From Panopea generosa (lineage: Eukaryota > Mollusca > Bivalvia > Adapedonta > Hiatellidae): a stretch of DNA of 64,000 nt. The position numbers were made by a program, and so were the translations under genes. The notes beneath the pieces are model-generated. The model ran no database searches. It had not been told where the DNA came from and worked only from the letters and a program-made list of their open reading frames with translations. Shown piece after piece: positions 11,821 through 22,392 of the stretch. Every line of letters begins with the position of its first letter. Position 1 is the first letter of the stretch. The stretch spans positions 88,725,336 to 88,789,335 of the forward strand of contig CM055897.1 in the NCBI GenBank assembly GCA_029582155.1. The letters are read 5' to 3'.

Positions 11821-11995
11821 GGCTGCGTTTCACAAAATAACTTAAGATAAAAATCTATTATTATAAAAATATATTATTTTCTGCATGTTTTTAGCAATTT
11901 TGAATTCATTTCGATGAATATTAAAACTAATATGAATAAGTGTTGGTTTACATTTACGGCAATTTTTCTCATAAGTTTTTTTGTGAAACGAATCC
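11821..11995. mobile_element. Small foldback element (MITE-like)
   Basis: The left end GGCTGCGTTTCACAAAATAA and the reverse complement of the right end, GGATTCGTTTCACAAAAAAA, match over about 34 bases with a handful of differences, enclosing an AT-rich centre. Total length is 175 bp. No clear target duplication is visible, so the superfamily is open. Confidence 0.6.
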
Positions 11996-12444
11996 CTGGA
12001 CTAGTCATGCTTCATAGTTATAGACGTGAGCAGATTGACATTGAAAATGTAATTTAAAAAATCCCGGTAAGAAAACCCGAAATGTGACTTTATCTAGAAC
12101 CAGGGGACCTCAGTTGAGTACAAATTATCACTTTGTGACGACAGTCTAACTGTTCTAACGTCGATGATAGAAACATTAATGTTTTTTTTTTGCACTGTTA
12201 ATGACGGTCATTAAATAAAACGTCATCAAACTTAAAAAATGTTTAACTCGTTTAGTTTTAAAACGAGATTACCCAACACCCTTACAACTAGATTATGGCA
12301 CTCGATGTGATGGATCGATCACACGACATTGTTAAAGTGTTACAAGTTTCTAGAGCTAATGTAAAAAAAAACTCTCGCGTCCGCTTCCTGGGTAGAAAAC
12401 ATTACTGAGTTTTGTAGTTAATAAAAGAAAATCAAATTCCTGGT

Positions 12445-12525
12445 TGGGAAGGGCGCGAACCGGCGACTTTTGGAACGTAGATTCCTGAATCCACTTCAAT
12501 ATAGCCTGGGTACGCGCCTGCAAAT
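12445..12525 (-). mobile_element. Degenerate tRNA-like sequence (SINE head or tRNA pseudogene)
   Basis: Read on the minus strand, this stretch ends with a B-box-like region (GCCGGTTCGCGCCC) at a tRNA-like distance from a GCGCGTACCC start. The pairing needed for a functional tRNA is not there. Confidence 0.3.
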
Positions 12526-12548
12526 CCATTTTATACTTTTATGAGATT

Positions 12549-13063
12549 ATGGAGATAGATAGAGGGTTTCAGTGCGCTGTATGTGACAAGAATTATAAAT
12601 CACAATCTGCATTATCACGACATATTCGAATTCATTGATCTGCGAATTATGTATGCAAAGTGGGAAGCATTTCCCAGTCAATGCAATTTACGTAAATACA
12701 ACATGAATGTTCATCAGAGGATACTGAAACTGACTTGTCACCTGTGCAGCGAAAGGTTTGCTAACAAGGCTGTACTAACGGCTCATGTTGCCAAACATTG
12801 TGGCCAGAAACCATTTAAACGTCAAAAGTGTCGACATCAATTTTATTATGTGAAAAACCTCTAAAGGCACCAACCAACAATGAATAGTTTTAGAGACATT
12901 GGACCATACTTGTACTTCATGCCTAAAGACGGTCAAAAGCAAAAGGGACTGAAACAGCACATGCTTCTTCACAATTAACCTTCGTATGTGTTTACAGTGT
13001 GTGGGAGAATATTTATCTGGAAGTCTAGTTTCCGTGCACATATCAAAGTGTGTCGTATATAAA
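12549..13063 (+). pseudogene. C2H2 zinc-finger protein pseudogene, about six fingers
   Basis: From an ATG at 12549 the first finger is perfect (FQCAVCDKNYKSQSALSRH then IRIH, C-x2-C-x12-H-x3-H) but is closed by TGA. After a frame change, further fingers follow at the usual spacing: one eroded (FPSQCNLRK...NVHQR), one intact (LTCHLCSERFANKAVLTAH then VAKH), then one with the first Cys replaced by Arg (KRQKCRHQFYYVKNL, stop, RHQ), one lacking its cysteines (QKGLKQHMLLH), and a final one (FTVCGRIFIWKSSFRAHIKV). Linkers such as CGQKPF resemble the family's TGEKPF. At least one frameshift and two stops make it non-functional. The absence of introns over six fingers fits either a single large zinc-finger exon or a retrocopy. 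Confidence 0.75.
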
Positions 13064-13064
13064 A

Positions 13065-14867
13065 CATGTGCTTGTTTCCGCGAATCTTATTTGCTCAACA
13101 TATTTACTTTCAATAAAGACATCTATTTCTTACGGTAAGATTAATCATTTAAATTTTTTTATAAATTTGATAATTGAAAAAAAAAAAATATATATTTTCA
13201 TTTATATTATGTTATCTATTATTATCAAAAAATAGGGTGGTTTCTTGATTGATACATTTTTCATTGTGCGATTACCAATATTTTATTTGCATACAATGTT
13301 GTTTTATTGAAATGTTGTTTTAGTGTTTCCCTTTCTACTTTAGCAATCCAATTGCAACAATTTTCAAATTGTATCTTCCAGGGAACCGTATGCGTGATCA
13401 CTGCTCGTGCATGCCGTAGGAAGCAACAATTTGAGTAATACTATACAATTTGCTGAAACTCTGCAATTCTGCAGGTATCAAGGTTCTAGGTTCATTCTGC
13501 ATATTCATTTGTTTACGTGTTTTTTTTTTAATTTGTATAGTAATTTGCTGTTTTCTACATTTAGAGTAAGCCTGGAATCTTCCTTCATGTTGGCGTCGAA
13601 TAACCTATAATGTGTTGGTATGCCGTAAAACACGATTCGTTCAAATTGTGTCATCATTTATTCATATATACGAGAATATCGTAGATAAGCTTACTTCGAA
13701 AAACATATTTTCATAGCAAGTCATTGTCATCGAAATAATCGCACCAGGGCTTGATCAAAGTTAAAGTATCATAGTTTGTACTCATTAAAAATGCTTCGTA
13801 TTGTGTATTATTTTCATGAAATATTCCAATCGTTCCATTTTATATAGTAAGTTACATACTTTATTTGTTAAACTGAAACTGTTTTAAATACATAACTTTA
13901 TTTATTTATGAGTGTGGTTTCAGGTAAGACTAAATATGATCACTGTTTATCTCAATACATATTTTCCCTCATTTTTGGTGTTCACTATTAAAGTTAATTT
14001 GTCAACCCCTGCGTGGTTCCAGGGTGTCACATAAGTGTTGGTAAGGCTATGATTCATTCATACCGTTAGAGGTAACTGCTTCAGTATTGGTTATAACTTG
14101 CTGAAACAATACAGTTCAGAAAAATCAAGATTCTGTGATTATTATGCATATCAAAGAATTTTTAATTTGTTTTCTTTTCACTGAGATCGAGTTTATATCA
14201 TTTTGTTACAGATTGCATTATATAACCTTTAATATATTAATTAATTTACGTTCATAATCAGTGTTTGCGTTTATATATAGAATTGTTTTTGTTTGATTAA
14301 ACCAATCTGAATATGATATCGTTTTTATGCTTTTTTTTTCAATGAATCAATTATCTCTTGTGTGTATCAAAATATACATGTTATTATTTTGTTTTATTGT
14401 AATGTAAAATCACAACTTCTTTGAAAGTAAGTACGTCTTAGTTTCACGGAACGTGTTCATGCACGCTAGCACTAAATGGCGTAAAGATTTATAACGTATG
14501 AACTATATTTGGTTAACAAAAAAAACATCAAAACTAAACAATAATTAACGCTTACCCATACATATGAATGCAGGTTATTAATAAGGCTTTTAATTCGATG
14601 CAACATACACATGTGTGAATTTAAACACCGGCGCATTTTGCAATCTCTTGACAAGCATAACTGCAATGTATATCCGTAGTACAAACAAGTACTATAATTT
14701 AGTTCTGCTTCAATAGTTTTTTCTCTTGCACACCGAGTCTCCTTAAAGAGGGTTATATCCGTGGCTCGTCCATTTGTAGTGATATTTTTATATATGTATC
14801 ATAACCCCATCTGCAAAGTTTAGCCTGCGCTTATTAATTTGCAAAGGTCAATTTATTGGAGTTTTCA
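13065..14867. other. AT-rich DNA without recognisable gene
   Basis: Several short open frames (for example 13407-13610 and 14472-14684) show no motif. No repeat relationship to other parts of the window was noticed. Confidence 0.4.
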
Positions 14868-15125
14868 TTATTTTTTGGCAATGTATACTCCAGGAGAGAA
14901 TGTGTTATCTTGAAGAAAATGTGCCAATAATTGTTCATGCCTATGTCTTTTCTTTATAGATGATAACGGAGAATCAAATTTTCTTTTTGTTGTTCTTAGT
15001 AACATTACACTTGATGAGGGTGAAATAAATTTCCGCTTCTGCGGTTGTGGCCGCATATTTAAGGAAATGGCTTTTTTTTCTGTAAGGCATTTTACCGGAA
15101 AAGGAAAAATCACAATGAAGGACAC
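14868..15125 (-). CDS. Hypothetical basic 85-residue open frame
   Basis: The frame is rich in Lys, Arg and Ser (for example QPQKRKFISPSSS and TTKRKFDSPLSSIKKRHRH, an internally repetitive pair of KRKF-x-SP-x-SS motifs). This could be a nuclear-localisation-like tail of a larger protein, but no domain, splice evidence or homologue is apparent. It ends just before repeat module B. Confidence 0.25.
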   Translation of the reverse strand: MSFIVIFPFPVKCLTEKKAISLNMRPQPQKRKFISPSSSVMLLRTTKRKFDSPLSSIKKRHRHEQLLAHFLQDNTFSPGVYIAKK

Positions 15126-15221
15126 ACTATGCTGATTTTTTATTCAATGAAGCACTTTAACTGTTATAGTTTCACAATACACGGTCTTGTGTTTTAGCGC
15201 ACACGTGTAACTGACAATATC

Positions 15222-15692
15222 TATATTTGTATTTTCCCTACTGGAAACGCATCAATTCATCTATGGCATACAGAAAACCCTCATATATTGGCGTACACAT
15301 ATGAATTTCAAAAAAAGGAGGTCTTAAACTGACGAATCAAGTGTATTTTGGAAATACTTGGTGGTGAAAACAGTACTGACAGTAAAATTCATGAAAACAC
15401 AGCGTGATATCATAGAAAAAGTCCAAAAGACGGTGCCATTTAGTGAATATGGATTTTGGTACATGTAAACACTCTCGGTTTTCTCGAATTGCGTCTTTTG
15501 TGGTGATAGCTGCAAGGTAGGAATGAACTACCGATGGAGGACAATATACTTAGTTACATCTTGGAAGTATGCATTAAGAAAAATAATGAGAATAAAAAAA
15601 TTGTCTTCTTTTTCTGTGCTTTGATGTTACTTTTCAAACAAAAAACCGCCATTTTGGACGCGTCCGCTCATTTTTACCGCCTAAGAACGCAT
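15222..15692 (+). mobile_element. Dispersed repeat module B (inverted partner of 10497-10978)
   Basis: About 470 bases are the inverse of 10497-10978. Here the coding-like pattern of the partner (GENSTDSKIH) is broken by frame changes and stops. The module passes through a 30-base spacer straight into module C without the 41-bp array, so A has been deleted or contracted in this copy. Confidence 0.75.
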
Positions 15693-15724
15693 TCTCTCAA
15701 AATACGTTCGCCCAACTGTATTGG

Positions 15725-15899
15725 TTATGGAAGGGTATCATCGCCATAACTCTAAGTTTGCAATTTGTCGTTTGTTTTTGTGCAATTGGTGTAAATGTTT
15801 CTTTCTTCTTAGTTCTTTGATGAAAATGAAATATTTCACCTTTGTAACTTTGCTATTTGTCTATCCTACTATATCCTATCATTGTAAAAGTTACATACT
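15725..15899. mobile_element. Dispersed repeat module C (inverted partner of 18818-18992)
   Basis: The 175 bases from GTTATGGAAGGGTATCATCG to ATTGTAAAAGTTACATA recur inverted at 18818-18992 with about 85% identity by eye. The two copies flank the foldback element at 16138-18461. Confidence 0.75.
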
Positions 15900-16385
15900 T
15901 CCTGTAAAATATAATGTGTTCAGCATAATCACGTGTTTCAAAAGGATTCGAATTACAAATGTTAAACTACGCAGTAAGGATGTTGTACAACGCACTTAGG
16001 CATAATGTAACAATGCGAAATACACAGTTTGCATTGTCAATTATGACGACAGGTGCCGCTTGAGGCATATGAAAGGATAACGACTGGTCGCCTAATCGGC
16101 GTTGCTTTGTTTTCATCGTTGGTGATATGGAACATATGGTCAGCTACCACCATTGAGAGGAGCTCTCTGATCGGCTGGAAAAAATATAGGGATATTCAGG
16201 GTGTATATTTTTATAGTAAGCTTAATTTTATTTGGATGGAAATGTAAAACTGGCAAATGATCACACTAAAATATAAGTTTACTATGTTTGTGTCAATAAA
16301 AAATTAAATTATGTTTCTGTGACTGACTTAATTCATTTTAGCAAGGAAACTGTGCTGAAAGTAAAATTAATGAAATTTACTTTGT

Positions 16386-16424
16386 TATGCCCCCCCACCC
16401 AAACCCCCCCCCCCCCCTCCCCAA
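16386..16424. repeat. C-rich homopolymer tract
   Basis: Two C runs, the longer of 14, precede an A run and then TTGGGGGTGGCATA. ATGCCCCCCCACC and GGGGGTGGCAT can pair as a hairpin at the left edge of the 168-bp array. Confidence 0.85.
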
Positions 16425-16439
16425 AAAAAATAATTGGGG

Positions 16440-17690
16440 GTGGCATATAGTAATCGCAGCGTCCGTTCGTCCGCCCGTCCTTCCGTCCGGTATTTCGTGT
16501 CCGGCCTGTATCTTTGTCATGCATAGATGGATTTTGTTGATACTAGCGACAAATGATTAACATAACATGACCACGTGTCGCGAGTAAGACCCACATCCGT
16601 ACCTCAAAGGTCAAGGTCACCATTTGAGTTTGTTTGACAACACTTCGAGTTTGTGTGAGATTTCGTGTCCAGCCTGTAACTTTGTCATGCTTAGATGGAT
16701 TTTTTTAATACTTGCTACAAATGATCAACATAACATGACAACATGTTGCGAGTAAGACCCACATCCGTACCTCAAAGGTCAAGGTCTCAATTTAAGTTTG
16801 TTTGACAACACTTCGAGTTTGTGTGAGATTTCGTGTCCGGCCTGTAACTTTGTCATGCATAGATGGATTTTAATGATACTTGCTACAATTGATCAACATA
16901 ACATGACGACGTGTCGCGAGTAAGACCCACACCCTTACCTCAAAGGTCAAGGTCACTATTTGAGTCTGTGAGGTTTCATGTCCAGCCTGCAACTTTGTCA
17001 TGCATAGATGGATTTTTATAAATACTTGTTATAAATGATCAACATAACATGACGACGTGTTGCACTTAATACCCAAACTCCCATTTCAAAGGTCAAGGTC
17101 ACAATTTAACTTTGTTTGACAACACATTCGGTCATTTTGACATTTCTTGTCCGGTCTGTCATCTATGGATGAATTTTAAAATCACTTGGCTCAGTTGATC
17201 AACATGACATAATTAAGTTTAGCATGTAAGACCCAGAACCTTTCCTCAAAGATCAAGGTCACACTTTCAATTTGTTTGATATTGTGTGTCTGGTCTGTGA
17301 CTTTGCCTTTAACTTGGCTGAATTTATCAAGATGACATGACGACTTGTCATAAGTAAAACTTAGACCCATACCTCAAAGGCCAAGGTCACACTTTCAGCA
17401 TGTATGACAACACTTTGAACCTGTTTGAGATTTCAAGTCCGTCCTTTAACTTTATCATACATGGATGGATTTCAAAAACACTTGGCTCAATTTATCAACA
17501 ATTGATCTGTAACTTTGTCTTACATTTAGGGATTTTAAAATAGCTTGACACAAGTGATCAGCATGTCATGATGATGTTTCAGCAGCATTTAACTGTTGAA
17601 ATACCCAGACCATTACATCAGATGGCAAGGTTACACAAAGGTCAAGGTCACACTTTAATTTAAAAAAAATATGAAATTGCATGTCTCGTC
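16440..17690. repeat. 168-bp tandem array with AGGTCAAGGTCA motifs, about seven copies
   Basis: Units begin with TTTCGTGTCCGGCCTGTAAC at 16493, 16661, 16829, 16974 and 17143 (spacings 168, 168, 145, 169) and then decay toward 17690. Each carries CTCAAAGGTCAAGGTCAC. The array opens with a GTCCGTTCGTCCGCCCGTCC stretch. AGGTCAAGGTCA is exact at 16608-16619, 16944-16955, 17090-17101 and 17639-17650, and is one base off at 16776, 17250 and about 17375. Confidence 0.9.
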
Positions 17691-17892
17691 ATGAAACATC
17701 AGTCCGTTACTCTTTATATTCATGGATACATCGCTACCTATTATAACATAATTTTATTGTTATTTTTCAACGACCATTTAGGGGCATGCGACACTTACCA
17801 GTGACATTTTCTTGTTTCATGCTGAAAGAGGGGATACCCAACTTCAGGGGGCAAAAAGAGGTAAAACTTGATACTTTTGATCCCATTTGGGG
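17691..17892. other. Unassigned interior of the foldback element
   Basis: AT-rich spacer between the decayed end of the 168-bp array and the inner inverted pair. No gene or repeat is recognised. Confidence 0.4.
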
Positions 17893-17946
17893 GACATTTT
17901 AATTTGATTCTAGGATAATACTTTACTATGATGTAGGACTTTTGGT

Positions 17947-18020
17947 GAAGCACGTGGTCAAGTGGTAGAGCACCAAACCCATGATTGGAGAATCGTGGGT
18001 TCGATCCTCCACCACGGCTC
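17947..18020 (+). mobile_element. tRNA-like SINE head with intact A and B boxes
   Basis: GTGGTCAAGTGGTAGAGCAC fits the tRNA D-arm and pol III A box (TGGTCAAGTGG). GGTTCGATCC at about 17999-18008 is a good B box, at the right spacing of roughly 45 bases. Outer bases GTGG and CCAC can pair. The anticodon arm is not canonical, so this is a SINE promoter and not a tRNA gene. It sits inside the foldback element. Confidence 0.6.
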
Positions 18021-18145
18021 TGTGTGGTGTCCATGAGCAAGACATTTTTCCGCATATACTTAGTACTGGTTCTAACAAGGAAGACATCAAGCGTTATTTG
18101 CCTAAATTGTAATAACTTGTTTCACAATCGAAGTAAAATAAATAA

Positions 18146-18216
18146 ACGCAATGGTGGTGGCTGACCTTAAAGAAACCTCACACTTACCTTTTGTTGTCAG
18201 CTACCACCATTGCGTT
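18146..18216. repeat. Hairpin built from the element's terminal motif
   Basis: ACGCAATGGTGGTGGCTGAC and the later GTCAGCTACCACCATTGCGT form an imperfect stem of about 20 pairs around a loop of about 30 bases. The same 18-base motif also forms both ends of the foldback element, so there are four copies in 2.3 kb. Confidence 0.75.
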
Positions 18217-18817
18217 TTCCATAGACACATTATAACGTTTGACCTAATTTCACTATTTCTACCATTCGTCGACAAAAAAGTCCTACATCATATTAAAGTA
18301 CTATCCTAGACTCAAATTAAAATATTTTAATTGTGATCATATGCCAGTTTGACATTTTCATCCAACCAAAATTAAGCTTACTGTAAAAATATAAACCCTG
18401 AAACACCCCTGTACTTTTTTTCAGCCGATCAGAGAGTTCCTCGCAATGGTGGTAGCTGACCTTGTGCAAGGCTGTATTTAGAGTCGCGAATTCTGATGAC
18501 TATTTACAGCAAATATTCCCATTTGCAACTTCTTGAGTTGTTTACTGGGGACCTGTCTGTAATTTTGCAGCGCCACTGAACGTTATAAGGGGAAGTTGGG
18601 ATTTATTACGATGATGACGTTCAGCGGCAGCACAGTCGAAATAGTCCGGTACCCTGTCCAAATACATTCCCTAAACTCATTATAAACGGGGTGAACATTG
18701 GAATAAAAAGATATTCATGACTGACTGCAGCCGAAACATATATCGAAACATACATCAAATACTAAAAATACATTTTACGCAGCAAGTAATGTTTAATCGG
18801 GCACGAACAGACAAGAC

Positions 18818-18992
18818 GTATGTAACTTTTACAATGGTAGGATATAGTAGGATAAACAAATAGCAAAGTTACAAAGGTGAAATGTTTCATTTCCCACAAA
18901 GAACTAAAAAGAAAGAAACATTTACATCCATTGCACAAAGAACAAACGACAAATTTCAGACTATGAATTATGGCGGTGATACCCTTCCATAA
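18818..18992. mobile_element. Dispersed repeat module C' (inverted partner of 15725-15899)
   Basis: The inverse of 15725-15899. It runs at 18993 directly into module A, showing that the 41-bp array belongs between C' and B' in the complete unit. B' is absent here. Confidence 0.75.
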
Positions 18993-19060
18993 TTAGTAAA
19001 TAGCAGTTTGTATCGCGACATCAGTGATATATTAGTAAGTAGCAATGTATTGCAACATCT
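18993..19060. repeat. Truncated 41-bp tandem module A
   Basis: About one and a half units identical in kind to 10241-10476 (TAGCAGTTTGTATCGCGACA, then TCAGTGATATATTAGTA). The copy breaks off at about 19050. Confidence 0.75.
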
Positions 19061-20520
19061 ATAAAACAAAAGCTTATTAAAGTGAACAGTATTAACACGA
19101 TTACATCTTAGAACATTATAAGGCCGGTATTGTTTCATGATGATTAAATCTTGTCGATTTGTATAATTTATATTGTATAATTGTATAGCTTTAATTTTAT
19201 TTTGTGTAAAAATATAATTGTTAATTTTATTTTGCGTAGTAGTTATGTTCTACCTTAGTGAGTTATCGGCCCTAGGTCATTTTTCTACACACGGTTGAGG
19301 GTGAGGTGGTGGTTGTGAGGTCGCACATTGACAGTGGAGAATAAAGCTGTTATAATGTAACAACTTCCACAAATAATTTCTACAAGGATATACATTGATG
19401 GGGCTTTCAATGCGTTTCTGATACCAGTTGATACGGTATGAACCTCTCATAGCAATACAAAATAAAAGTATGCGATAACGTGGAGACAGTTTATTCGAAA
19501 CAATCGACATTATATGAACATTGAAAATTATGAGACAAATAAGACCTTGATATAACATTTATTGGACCATCTTCAGACACATTTGTTAAGAGATATTTAT
19601 GTGCTTTGTCTTTTTTTATTACAGTGATCTAAGAGGAAACATATTCCGAGGATATCAAGTGACAATGTTAAACTCTAAATGAGATTACCAGATGTACATA
19701 CAAGTATCTTCGGATGAATCCAATTTATGTGTTTATCTGTTTTCAATCTAGAGTTTTTAATTGAATTGTGATTGATTGATAGGAGTTTTTAACGTTTTGA
19801 TATTAAATGATACACGTTATATGTTAAGATCACTTTGCTGACTGTTCACTTTGTATTTTTTAGATATATAAGGTTTGGTTATTTTAACTTTCAATCAAAC
19901 TATACAATAAATGTAAACGTATTTACGATCTATTGTTCAGTTTTACATCATAATTTATTGCATATGTAAAATAAAGTAAAAAAAAATACGTAAGTATATA
20001 TAGATACGATATAAATTTCAAGAGGCCATTTTTTATTTCACATCGATGTCGTCTTGACAAACGTGACTGTTGAAATGATTTTAATTTCATTTTCACATTG
20101 CGTGATGTTATGTTGGATTGGCTTGTTAGTCCATCATGCACCGTAAACCATATTCCACATGATTTGTTCCATTTAACACACTAAAACAAACCTCAAATAC
20201 TTGATCAGCGTGAGATAATATAACTATACAATAACATGATCACTGATCCAGGTGTTCTTTTTTTTTAAAAAATTATCTTAATGTGTATGTATGTATAATT
20301 CTTAATCTTAAGGCGAAGTGAGCCTTCGATCAACCACTACAAACTCAACTTTACTATATGTTGTAATACTGCATACTGTCATATAATATTTTCTTTTACA
20401 ACGTGTTTTTGTATAAACAGATATAAACATTATATTTGTTATTCTGTATTATGGTAATTTCGAAATTAAAAAATAAATAAAAAAACAAAACAAAAAAAAC
20501 AACAACAAAAAACACTATCC
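19061..20520. other. AT-rich DNA without recognisable gene
   Basis: Open frames at 19277-19558 and 19923-20141 show no motif. Nothing else is supported. Confidence 0.4.
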
Positions 20521-20526
20521 AATACT

Positions 20527-20655
20527 GTTTGATTAATGGTCAATGTCATGTTTGAATAACCTCTTGATATCAATATCATGAAGCCGACAGCAATACTGGT
20601 TTTAATATCCTCTCAATGCATTCTTGAAAATAACAAGTGATTAGATTTTCAGATG
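20527..20655. repeat. Dispersed repeat, copy 1 (with 40178-40330)
   Basis: TTTGATTAATGG...ATGAAGCCGA...TTTTAATATCCTCTCAATG...GTGATTAGATTT recurs in the same order and orientation near 40178, at about 75-80% identity by eye. The element type is unknown. Confidence 0.65.
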
Positions 20656-20744
20656 GCGCACGGATCGTTTTTCTATTGATTTTACTTTTAACACTTGTAA
20701 ACAACGCAATCACACAAAACAGATAAAACGGACACGGTGGTATT

Positions 20745-20835
20745 CTCCAATTCGAAAAGTTGAAATCTCACTCTTGTGCGTGATGAGATCTGTGCGTGAC
20801 TTGAGCTCAGGGGAATCGTGTCACACCATAACAAT
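20745..20835. repeat. GC-richer block, inverted relative of 23440-23520
   Basis: The reverse complement contains CGATTCCCCTGAGCTCA followed by CGCAC- and GAGAT-rich sequence, resembling CGAATTCCCCTGAGCTCA and the following CG-rich stretch at about 23450. The similarity is partial. The pair could be the ends of one element spanning the THAP fragment. Confidence 0.35.
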
Positions 20836-22390
20836 CCGCAGTGGTGTTTCTGACAGTAGTTAATTACAACAAAGTTACATAAAACAGCCATGAAAAGAAA
20901 GAAAACAATACAAGATATGAAAGAAAATAAAAAAATAAGTTTCTCATGATAAAATAAAATTACTTTTTATTGTTTTGTGCGTGTCTGTATACATTAATTA
21001 ATGCTTGATTTCTGGTGATGGGTGAGGTAATTTGTAAACTTGAGAAGTTTAGTATTTACTTTTTTATCAATATCCCTATTGTCATTTACAAATAGGGAAT
21101 GGTAATATTTTATTTGTTAAATAGTTCATGCGACATGACTGATTTTATCAATAAGTCGGTCTTTTTATAGTTGTAAATTTCGGATGCATGTTGCACAGTT
21201 AATGGGCCTTTTTTGTTTAAAACGTAGGTAGATGATTTAACAAAACATTATTACTATAACATATCAATAAAATCTAAATGTAGTTTTTTGCAAAAAAATC
21301 TATGATTTTCTTTTATTTAAGAGAGCTTTGAATGAATTGCAGACGTTTCGTACCACCAAATTGAGGTTTCGTACCACACATAGGTTAATGCATAAACTTT
21401 ACAGTGTTTCATACCATGATTAGGTATCACAATCATAAACTTACGGCATTTGTTTTTAATTAGTGTGTGATAGTATTGGATTGTTATTATTTGGGATTGA
21501 AACGTAACTAAAATACATTTTATTTTGTTTATATATTTATTGTATTAACGAGAAATTTGGTAATACTATATTTATTATAAATTTACACCATGTACTAAGG
21601 ACACAAATCACACAAATAATATACATACAATTTTCATTTTATCATATTTTCAATTTGTGACAAAAAAACGTGACGTCTGCATCCCTGGTATATATTCTTC
21701 CAAAAAGATAAATAGAATGATACACATTCAGCTGCTGTTATACCGAGGTACAATATAAAATGTAAAAAGAATTGGTCATTTTGGAAAGATATACACGGAA
21801 ATGGAACGTCCGACCCCGTAACTTCCGCCTCCCCCTCACCCACCTGCATATACATTCTATTTTTTTTTCGATTTATAGAATCAATTTCACTTTTTTTTCA
21901 AAGTATTTTATGTTTGCAGAGTGCAACTTGGTATGAATAATTTATCCCAAAAAAAATGAACAAAAATTTAGAGATTTTGTTTAATGTCACTCTAATATAT
22001 GGGATGAACGTAACAAAAAGGGGACGGACGTTACATAATTTCTTACCATTGGTATTGACCAGTTTAACATGATAATGAATAAAAAAAGCTGTCAAATACG
22101 TTTTCTTTTTTTTCGCTAAATAAGGTTTTATTTATTATTCTCTCTGAGCCCGTTAATTATATATAATGGACATTGTTTTGCTTAAATTCCATTCCTGATT
22201 TAAAATGGTGAATTTGATAATTTACTGACTGTGTAGCAAACAGTGCATACCTTGATAACACGGCTTGGATGTGCAGGCTGATCTGGGTCTACATCGACAC
22301 TAACCGCAATATTAGTTTTGTTTTTCTTTATCAAACGGATGGTTATTTTCATATTTTACAAATTCAGTCATGCTTGTTTTTGTAATGACT
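20836..22390. other. AT-rich DNA without recognisable gene
   Basis: No supported feature. The minus-strand frame at 21634-21855 has no motif. Confidence 0.4.
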
Positions 22391-22392
22391 GC

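Larger units (their letters stand above)
16138..18461. mobile_element. 2.3-kb foldback element with tandem-repeat core
   Basis: The left end (16138 to about 16274) and the inverted right end (18326 to 18461) match over about 130 bases. Both termini read GGTCAGCTACCACCATTG inward and share TCTCTGATCGGCTG a little further in. The interior holds a C-rich tract, a 168-bp tandem array, a tRNA-like SINE and a second smaller inverted pair (17893-17945 with 18280-18325). No open frame for a transposase exists, so it is non-autonomous. A tandem core between flanks is the layout described for pearl elements of bivalves, but I cannot assign it to that family. No clear target duplication is visible. Confidence 0.7.

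Noticed and set aside
12583..12864. 93-codon frame as an intact zinc-finger gene
   Set aside because: It joins only the middle fingers; the first finger lies in another frame before it and the later ones after its stop, so the whole is a pseudogene.
16333..16524. Gly/Arg-rich 63-codon minus frame
   Set aside because: Made by the C-rich tract and GTCC repeats at the start of the 168-bp array.
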